Below are positions 12,845 to 18,169 of a stretch of DNA of 18,169 bases, one piece after another (within the stretch, counting starts at the first letter, position 1; each line of letters begins with the position of its first letter). Origin of the DNA: JBKPFU01 sp046728975 (GTDB lineage: Bacteria; Actinomycetota; Thermoleophilia; Gaiellales; Gaiellaceae); contig JBKPFU010000070.1 in assembly GCA_046728975.1 (NCBI GenBank), positions 1 to 18,169 of the forward strand, given 5' to 3'. A program made the position numbers and the translations under genes. The notes below the pieces were generated by a model. The model was given only the letters and a program-made list of their open reading frames with translations, did no database searches and was not told the DNA's origin.

Positions 12845-14027
12845 CGACGATCCCTTCGCTCGTGATGGCGCGCGCCCGGACGCGAACCAACTCCCCGACC
12901 TTCGCGTCTACGAACCACGGCGAGTAGTCGTCGCCGTAGCCTCGGCCCGGCCGGTCGACGAGCACGACGTCCGTCCTGCCGAGCTTGCTCTGCCAGTACG
13001 TGCGGCAAGCGGCCGCGGAGGCGGCACGCAGCTGCGCACCGCGTTCCTTCTTCACCGCCGGCGGGACCGTGTCGGCGGCGGCGGTCGCGGTGCCCGGACG
13101 GGGCGAGTACGGAAAGACGTGGACCTTGGTGATTCCGGCCTCGCGAACGGCGCTCATTGTCTTTTCAAACGCGCGCTCGTCCTCGCCCGGGAAGCCGACG
13201 ATCGCATCCGTCGTCAGGTTGAAATCGCAGAGCGCAGCAACGCGTCGCAGGTAGGAACGCGCGGTGTATCGCCGCGCCATCGCCTCCAGCACGCGATCGT
13301 CGCCCGATTGGAGCGGCACGTGCAAGTGACGGGAGACGACCGGCGTCTCGCGCAGCGCCTGCACGAGCTCATCGTTGACGTGATTGACCTCGATCGAGGA
13401 CAGGCGCAGGCGCGCCAGACCATCGATCGCGCCCGCCTGACGGATCAGGCGCGGGAGGTTGTATCCCGCGTCGCGGTCGCGATAGCACCCGAGGTTGATG
13501 CCGGTGAGGACGATCTCTCGATGCCCTTGCGCGACGCGGCGGCGAATCTCGGCGAGCACCGCCTGAGCGGGCCGGCTGCGCGAGCGACCGCGCACAAGCG
13601 GAATGACGCAGAAGTTGCACGAGAAGCTGCAGCCGTCCTGAACCTTGACGAACGCTCGGACGCGGTCGAGCCGTGCGTCGGCCCGGACGCAGCCGATCGC
13701 GCCGACGTCTCCGGCCACGAACGCAGCCGTCTCCTCGCTGCGGCGAGCAACGACGGTGACGTTCGCGGGAAGGCCTGAAAACGCATCGGCGGCGAGGTTC
13801 GCGCTGCAGCCGGTGACGTAGACGCGCGCATGGGTGCGGGCTGCGCGCGCGGCCGCCTGGCGTGATTTCCGCACCGCCTCGTGGGTGACGCAGCACGTGT
13901 TGACAACGGCCACATCCGCCGCCCCGCGTAGCTCACGGTGCCCGTCCGCGAGCAGCCGCTCGCGGATCTCCTGCGCATCCGTGTGCGAGACCTTGCAGCC
14001 GAGGAATCGAATCGAGAAGCTCGCCAC
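12837..14027 (-). CDS. mtaB: tRNA (N6-threonylcarbamoyladenosine37-C2)-methylthiotransferase MtaB
   Basis: A 396-residue radical SAM methylthiotransferase that turns t6A37 of tRNAs into ms2t6A. The N-terminal UPF0004 domain carries the first iron-sulfur cluster cysteines (Cys11 in FLGCKVS, Cys45/46 in NTCCVT, Cys74 in VTGCSA). The radical SAM cluster is CSFSCNFC with Cys133, Cys137 and Cys140. VPLQSGDDRVLEAMARRY and VGFPGEDERAF are family hallmarks, and the C-terminus holds a TRAM-like RNA-binding strand set. The family is separated from MiaB by the FLGCKVS start. The GTG start lies 12 nt after prmA. The position after prmA is as in Bacillus, but rsmE is missing between them. Confidence 0.94.
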   Translation of the reverse strand: MASFSIRFLGCKVSHTDAQEIRERLLADGHRELRGAADVAVVNTCCVTHEAVRKSRQAAARAARTHARVYVTGCSANLAADAFSGLPANVTVVARRSEETAAFVAGDVGAIGCVRADARLDRVRAFVKVQDGCSFSCNFCVIPLVRGRSRSRPAQAVLAEIRRRVAQGHREIVLTGINLGCYRDRDAGYNLPRLIRQAGAIDGLARLRLSSIEVNHVNDELVQALRETPVVSRHLHVPLQSGDDRVLEAMARRYTARSYLRRVAALCDFNLTTDAIVGFPGEDERAFEKTMSAVREAGITKVHVFPYSPRPGTATAAADTVPPAVKKERGAQLRAASAAACRTYWQSKLGRTDVVLVDRPGRGYGDDYSPWFVDAKVGELVRVRARAITSEGIVGG

Positions 14028-14039
14028 GGCGCGCGAACT

Positions 14040-14786
14040 CTACTCCCGGCCGTACAGATCGGCCGCCCAGCCATCCAGCGTCCGCCGTGCAAGCTGACGG
14101 AAGCCGTCGAGTTCCGGCCGGTCGCGCTCGAAGTAGCCCGAAGCGACCAATCTGTCGGAGTCGACCGTCGAGGCGAGCGCGCCCACAACAGCAAGGTCGA
14201 TGTTCGCCACCGCCACGTCGGTGGGCGAGAGCGGGTCGCTGCTGACGTCGAGGAGCCGCGTCTCGACCCGCACGCGATTCGCGATCGCGTTCTGCTCGGC
14301 GGCTGCGATGGCGCGCGGGTCATGATCGACGGCGAACACCGGCGAGAAGCCGAGCTTGGCGGCCGCGACCGAGAGCACTCCGGATCCGCACCCAAGGTCG
14401 AGCAACGAGCCGCGGTCGAGGTCGAGCAGGAACTCGACGCAGAGGCGCGTCGTTGGGTGCGCGCCGGTGCCGAAGGCAAGACCCGGCTCGATCACGATTG
14501 CGGTCACGTCGCTCGGCGGGCTCTGCCACGGCGGACCGAGCCAGAGCGGCCCGACCCGCACCGGCCGGTGGAACTCGCGCCAGCGCTCTTGCCAGCCCGG
14601 CTCGACGGGCTCGACGCGCAGACCGTCGACGCCTGCGGGAATCTCCTCCACATACGCGGCCAGCTCCAGCTCCGGCCCCAGGTCGCGTTCCTCGAACCCC
14701 CCGGGGAAGCGCTCCAACCACTCGGCTCTCGCTTCCTCCGCGCTCGCAAGCGGGACACGAGCGGAGATCCGCTTGAGCGAGGTCAG
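14040..14786 (-). CDS. prmA: ribosomal protein L11 methyltransferase, probably CTG-initiated
   Basis: PrmA methylates ribosomal protein L11. The methyltransferase core is obvious: EPGLAFGTGAHPTT at 100-113, the SAM loop LLDLGCGSGVLSV at about 128-140, and AVDHD at the end of the next strand. The first standard start codon in frame is TTG at 14717 (225 residues), but the frame stays open upstream and encodes a good PrmA N-terminus, KRISARVPLASAEEARAEWL, with no ATG, GTG or TTG. The only fitting start is CTG at 14784-14786, which overlaps the dnaJ stop as CTGA, the same geometry as the ATGA and GTGA junctions elsewhere here. That gives 248 residues. The CTG start is inference; the gene identity is firm. 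Confidence 0.85.
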   Translation of the reverse strand: MTSLKRISARVPLASAEEARAEWLERFPGGFEERDLGPELELAAYVEEIPAGVDGLRVEPVEPGWQERWREFHRPVRVGPLWLGPPWQSPPSDVTAIVIEPGLAFGTGAHPTTRLCVEFLLDLDRGSLLDLGCGSGVLSVAAAKLGFSPVFAVDHDPRAIAAAEQNAIANRVRVETRLLDVSSDPLSPTDVAVANIDLAVVGALASTVDSDRLVASGYFERDRPELDGFRQLARRTLDGWAADLYGRE

Positions 14787-15901
14787 CGGAAGGCGCTCTT
14801 CAGCTTGTCGAAGAAGCCTTCGTCCGTGGCGTAGGTGTCGTCGCGCTCGGAGCGCTCGAACTCCTCCAGCAGGCCGCGCTGCTCCTCGGAGAGGCGGCGC
14901 GGGACATCCACGTTGACGAGCACTCGGTGGTCGCCGCGCCCGAAGCCCTGGAGGACCGGCATGCCCCGCCCGCGCAGCACCCGCACCTCGCTGGGCTGCG
15001 TCCCCGGCTCGAACTCGAGGTCGACCTCCCCGTCGAGCGTCGGGATCCGCACCCTCGTGCCGAGCGCGGCCTGGGTCATCGTCAGGTCGACCGTCGAGAA
15101 GATGTCGTCGCCCTCGCGCACGAACCGCGGATCCGGACGGACGCGGACCTGAACGTAGACGTCGCCGGCCCGCCCGCCCAGCGCGCCCGCATGACCCTCC
15201 CCGGAGATGCGGATCTGCTGGCCGTCGTGGATGCCGGGCGGAATCTCGACCTCGAGCTGCCGCTCCTCGACCGTCCTCCCCTCACCGCGACAGGCGGCGC
15301 AGGGATCCTCGATGCGACGCCCGGAGCCGTTGCACGCCGGGCACGTGTGCGTCCGGATGAACTCGCCGAACACGCTGCGGGAGACCTGCTGCAGGCACCC
15401 GGAGCCGGCACAGCGTTCGCAGGTCACGGGCTCCGTCCCGGGCTCTGCGCCGCTGCCGTGGCACAACTCGCAGATCACGGCGACTGGGAACGGCACCGCT
15501 CGCTTGGTTCCTCGCGCCGCCTCGACGAGCTCGACCTCGACCTGCGCGCTGACGTCTGCTCCGCGGGCGCGGGTCGGCCGCCCCCCGACCCCGAACAGGT
15601 CGTCGCCGAAGAACGCGGAGAAGAGGTCGGTCAGGCTGCCGAAGTCGAACTGCGTCGGCTGGAAGCCGCCGCTGCGCAGCCCGGCATGGCCAAACCGGTC
15701 GTACAGCTCACGCGTTTCGCGCTTCGAGAGCACCTCGTAGGCCTCGACCGCCTCGCGGAACCGCTCCTGCGCGTCCGGCGCGTCCGAGACGTCCGGGTGC
15801 AGCTCGCGGGCCAGGCGCCGGAACGCACGCTTGATCTCGCCGTCTTCCGCAGTTCGCGAGAGACCGAGTACCTCGTAGTAGTCGCGCCGCGTGGTCGCCA
15901 T
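14783..15901 (-). CDS. dnaJ: chaperone protein DnaJ
   Basis: A 372-residue type I DnaJ that stimulates DnaK ATPase and binds unfolded proteins. The J domain spans 1-72 with HPD at 35-37, followed by a short Gly/Phe-rich part (about 78-107). The zinc domain has four CXXC pairs: CELCHGSG (144), CERCAGSG (161), CPACNGSG (187) and CAACRGEG (201). The C-terminal peptide-binding domains follow. It starts with ATG at 15901, 22 nt after hrcA. In most bacteria with this order grpE and dnaK stand between hrcA and dnaJ; here they are absent, so this may be a second DnaJ with the main dnaK-grpE-dnaJ operon elsewhere. Confidence 0.96.
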   Translation of the reverse strand: MATTRRDYYEVLGLSRTAEDGEIKRAFRRLARELHPDVSDAPDAQERFREAVEAYEVLSKRETRELYDRFGHAGLRSGGFQPTQFDFGSLTDLFSAFFGDDLFGVGGRPTRARGADVSAQVEVELVEAARGTKRAVPFPVAVICELCHGSGAEPGTEPVTCERCAGSGCLQQVSRSVFGEFIRTHTCPACNGSGRRIEDPCAACRGEGRTVEERQLEVEIPPGIHDGQQIRISGEGHAGALGGRAGDVYVQVRVRPDPRFVREGDDIFSTVDLTMTQAALGTRVRIPTLDGEVDLEFEPGTQPSEVRVLRGRGMPVLQGFGRGDHRVLVNVDVPRRLSEEQRGLLEEFERSERDDTYATDEGFFDKLKSAFR

Positions 15902-15923
15902 CGCTCCAAGCGTAGCTCCGCCC

Positions 15924-16967
15924 TCAGTTGTCTTCGTAGACCAATTCCACGAAGCGGGAGAGCTCGGAGGCGGCGCCGCGAACCGAGTGAATCGCCTTCG
16001 CGTAATCCATCCGGACTGGACCGAGCAGGCTGACGGCACCCAGCGTCCGGTTGGCGAGCCCGTAGGCCGCGCCGACGAGCGCCAGGTCGTGCAGGCCCGG
16101 GTGATCGAGCTCTTCACCGACGCGGACGAAGGGTCTCCGCGGATCGAGCGCGCGCCCGACGATTCGAAGCAGCGCCGCGCGCTGCTCGAGCATCTCGAGC
16201 AGATGCTGGTACGCCTCCCGCTCCTCCATTCGCGCGGCCTCGAAGAGGCCGGCCGCGCCCCCGATGTAGAGCGTCCCCCGCTCCTCGACCAGCTCGGTGA
16301 ACGCCGGCCGAACGATCGCGAGGAACTTCGCCTCCGCATCCGTGAGCGCGGGGTCGTCGAAGCGGTGGCGGACGCCGTGCGTCCCGAGGGTGAGCCCGCG
16401 CAGGGCCTCGTTCAGATACTCGCCGGCCCAGTTCGCGAGCCCGCGGTCGACCGGCTCGTCAACCGTGAACACCCGCTTCGACACGCCGCCGGTCGAGGTG
16501 ATGACCACGACCATCACCACCTGCTGCTGGAGCAGCAACACCTCGACATGCCGGACAGTCGCCGTCTCGAGCGGCGGCGCGGACACGAGCGCCAGCAATC
16601 GAGTCACGTCCGACAGTGCCTCGGTCGTCGCCTGGAGCGCGGTCTCGACTTCGGCGCGCGCGGTGGTCAAGTCGAGTGGAAACGGCGCCGCTTGCGGCTC
16701 CAGGCGCTCGAGCAGCGAGTCGGCGTAGAGGCGGTACCCCGCATCCGTCGGAACGCGGCCGGCGGACGTGTGGGGGTGCGTCAACAGGCCCCGCGCCTCG
16801 AGCTCTGCCAGCTCGCCGCGGACCGTCGAGGCGGAGACGCCCAGGCCGGTGCGGTCGACGAGGGTCTTCGAGCCGACGGGCTGCCCGGTCGCGACGTGCT
16901 CCTCGACCAGGCGCCGCAGAATGCGCCGCTGGCGCTGGGTCAGTTGAGGCCGAGCCGGATCCGCCAT
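15924..16967 (-). CDS. hrcA: heat-inducible transcription repressor HrcA
   Basis: HrcA represses chaperone genes by binding CIRCE inverted repeats and is released on heat stress. The N-terminal winged helix is clear, with LTQRQRRILRRLVEEHV and QPVGSKTLVDRTGLGVSASTVRGELAELE, then the LTHPHTSAGRVPTDAGYR wing. The C-terminal core ends with GPVRMDYAKAIHSVRGAASELSRFVEL, the usual HrcA tail. I chose the ATG at 16965-16967 (347 residues); a TTG at 16979 would add four. A TAGAAT box ends 12 nt before the ATG, which supports ATG. No CIRCE (TTAGCACTC-N9-GAGTGCTAA) is visible in the window, so its targets must lie elsewhere or its operator differs. Confidence 0.94.
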   Translation of the reverse strand: MADPARPQLTQRQRRILRRLVEEHVATGQPVGSKTLVDRTGLGVSASTVRGELAELEARGLLTHPHTSAGRVPTDAGYRLYADSLLERLEPQAAPFPLDLTTARAEVETALQATTEALSDVTRLLALVSAPPLETATVRHVEVLLLQQQVVMVVVITSTGGVSKRVFTVDEPVDRGLANWAGEYLNEALRGLTLGTHGVRHRFDDPALTDAEAKFLAIVRPAFTELVEERGTLYIGGAAGLFEAARMEEREAYQHLLEMLEQRAALLRIVGRALDPRRPFVRVGEELDHPGLHDLALVGAAYGLANRTLGAVSLLGPVRMDYAKAIHSVRGAASELSRFVELVYEDN

Positions 16968-16979
16968 CTTTGCAGGCAA

Positions 16980-16985
16980 ATTCTA
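16980..16985 (-). promoter_or_regulatory. possible -10 box (TAGAAT) for hrcA-dnaJ
   Basis: TAGAAT on the minus strand overlaps the hemW stop codon and ends 12 nt before the hrcA ATG. It fits the -10 consensus well and no ribosome site is seen in between, so a very short leader is likely. Read-through from hemW is also possible. Confidence 0.4.
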
Positions 16986-18113
16986 GGCGAGCAGGTCGGC
17001 GGTGACCGCCCCGCCGACAAACCGTCCGCGGGGCGTGAGCACGATCCGATCGCCTTCGACGCCGGCATCCTTGAACCGCGCAGCGAGGCCTAGCCGCTCG
17101 AGCCGCTCGAGCGCCTCCGGGTCGACGACGCGGTCAACTTGCCGCAAGGCCAGCGGCTCATCCAGCCGAAGGCCAAGCAGCAACTTCTCGCGCAGGCGGA
17201 CGTGCTCGTCGAGCGGCTCGAGCTCCCGCGGAGGCCGGCGGCCCGCCGCCAAGGCCGAGAGGTACGGCCCGAGCCGCGGCGTCGTCCTCCAGCGGATGCC
17301 GTCGACCGTCGACACGGCGCCGATCCCAAGCCCGAGGTAGTCGTGCCCGTGCCAGTAGGCCAGGTTGTGGTGCGAGCGAAGATCGCGCTCGTCCTCGTGT
17401 CCATCGGTGCGGCAGAAGTTCGCCGTCTCGTACCAGCGATAGCCGGCCGCGGTCAGGCGCTCGACGACGTGCTCGAAGTAGCCCTCCATCTTGTCGGCCT
17501 GCCGACCGAGCTCGTCTCCGTGCACGTGGGTGAAGCGCGTCCCCCGTTTCGCCTCCAGCTCGTAGCACGACAGGTGTTCGGGGCCGAGAGCGAGGGCTTC
17601 GCTCAGGTCGGCGTCGAGGTCGGCGGCGCTCTGGCCGGGAATCCCGTAGAGCAGGTCGAAGGAGATGTTGTCAAAACCGGCATCGCGTAGATGGTAAAAG
17701 GAGCGCCGGACGTCGTCAGGTCCGGCAACGCGATCGAGCACCCCGAGCAGCCTGGGGTGGAAGCTCTGCACGCCCATCGAGATCCGGGAGACACCTGCGG
17801 CGCCCAACAGCGACGCCAGCGCCGGCGTAACCGTCTCCGGGTTCGCCTCGACCGTCACCTCGTCGGCGTGCGGCAAGGCCGCGAGCAGCCGCTCGAGCTC
17901 GTCTGGCTCGGTGAACGTCGGCGTCCCCCCGCCGAGGAAGATCGTTTCCAGGCGCGGCGCGAGACGGTGGCGCTCGAGCTCGAGCTCCGCGAGCAGTCCG
18001 TCCACGTATGCGCCGTGCTGGCCGCGCCGGCCGACGACGGTGACGAAATCGCAGTAGCCGCAGCGATGCGCGCAGAACGGGAGGTGGACGTACAGATGGC
18101 CGACGCCGCTCAT
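16983..18113 (-). CDS. hemW: HemW-type radical SAM protein (heme chaperone, coproporphyrinogen III oxidase-like)
   Basis: A 376-residue radical SAM protein of the HemW group, thought to insert or carry heme rather than act as coproporphyrinogen oxidase. The cluster motif is PFCAHRCGYCDF with Cys14, Cys18 and Cys21. LGGGTPTF at about 60-67, SMGVQSFH, DLLYGIPGQS and HHNLAYWHGHDYLGLGIGA are standard HemW blocks, and a winged-helix-like C-terminal domain closes the protein. It begins with ATG overlapping the lepA stop by 4 nt (ATGA). The lepA-hemW-hrcA order is common in Gram-positive bacteria. Confidence 0.93.
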   Translation of the reverse strand: MSGVGHLYVHLPFCAHRCGYCDFVTVVGRRGQHGAYVDGLLAELELERHRLAPRLETIFLGGGTPTFTEPDELERLLAALPHADEVTVEANPETVTPALASLLGAAGVSRISMGVQSFHPRLLGVLDRVAGPDDVRRSFYHLRDAGFDNISFDLLYGIPGQSAADLDADLSEALALGPEHLSCYELEAKRGTRFTHVHGDELGRQADKMEGYFEHVVERLTAAGYRWYETANFCRTDGHEDERDLRSHHNLAYWHGHDYLGLGIGAVSTVDGIRWRTTPRLGPYLSALAAGRRPPRELEPLDEHVRLREKLLLGLRLDEPLALRQVDRVVDPEALERLERLGLAARFKDAGVEGDRIVLTPRGRFVGGAVTADLLA

Positions 18114-18169
18114 TTCCCGCCTCCATCGAGGTTGAGCACGGCAAGGAACGCCTCCTGCGGCACCTCGAC
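18110..18169 (-). CDS. lepA: C-terminal end of elongation factor 4 (LepA), cut by the window edge
   Basis: The last 19 codons of a gene entering from the right edge, translating to VEVPQEAFLAVLNLDGGGK and a TGA that overlaps the hemW ATG. The PQEAFLAVL block is the conserved end of LepA, and lepA is the normal neighbour of hemW. The rest of the protein is outside the window, so the call rests on this tail and the context. Confidence 0.8.
   Translation of the reverse strand, partial: VEVPQEAFLAVLNLDGGGK

Noticed and set aside
14600..14616. GGCTCGAC repeats resembling the cassette core
   Set aside because: They lie inside prmA coding sequence and lack the TAGG start, the GGGGAGGAGG block and the GTG spacing.
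15902..15923. CIRCE operator before dnaJ
   Set aside because: The 22-nt gap is too short and contains neither TTAGCACTC nor GAGTGCTAA.
1..18169. CRISPR array, insertion sequence, phage genes or toxin-antitoxin pair
   Set aside because: No spaced repeat array, transposase, integrase or paired small ORFs with such motifs were seen; the window is mostly housekeeping genes.

Overview
The window is 18.2 kb of very GC-rich bacterial DNA. Every gene I can support lies on the minus strand, so transcription runs from high to low coordinates. Start codons are often GTG or TTG, genes are packed with 1-13 nt overlaps, and several starts sit 6-12 nt behind a TANNNT -10 box, which suggests leaderless mRNAs. 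Together with the gene content this points to a high-GC actinobacterium, possibly Thermoleophilia (Gaiellales/Solirubrobacterales-like). That placement is inference only, because no rRNA is present.

Right part (18169 down to 11986): the tail of lepA, then hemW, hrcA, dnaJ, prmA, mtaB, a HIT-family gene, a possible 30-residue basic ORF, and yqeY. After a 141-nt gap (11845-11985) come phoH, ybeY, a fused undecaprenol kinase/PAP2 phosphatase gene, cdd and era (11844 down to 8570). This is the lepA-to-era housekeeping order known from Bacillus. Here grpE, dnaK and rsmE are missing, a HIT gene is added, and the tiny basic ORF sits where Bacillus has rpsU. The genes serve translation quality control, ribosome and tRNA modification, ribosome assembly, the heat-shock response and lipid-carrier recycling.

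Middle and left part: an MMPL transporter gene (8494-6281) ends in a strong GC hairpin. It is followed by an operon of deoC, a complete aldehyde dehydrogenase, a 46-residue membrane protein and a truncated, catalytically dead aldehyde dehydrogenase (6211-2846). Together the two dehydrogenase genes look like a split ALDH16. Deoxyribose-5-phosphate cleaved by DeoC gives acetaldehyde, which the complete dehydrogenase could oxidise. Beyond this lie a degenerate TrpC-like barrel lacking the catalytic lysines, a lipoprotein of unknown function, and a Tat-exported Dyp-like protein (2741-53).

The most unusual non-coding signal is a pair of similar ~60-bp intergenic elements at 2739-2800 and 11888-11945. 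On the plus strand both read as a -10-like TAGGCT, then GGGGAGGAGG, then a GTG-CC start, with exactly the same internal spacing, yet they lead only to an 8-codon and a 2-codon reading frame. Each lies just upstream of a minus-strand transcription unit (the TrpC-like gene and phoH). They look like members of an undescribed repeat or regulatory family. I saw no tRNA, rRNA, CRISPR array, insertion sequence or prophage gene.
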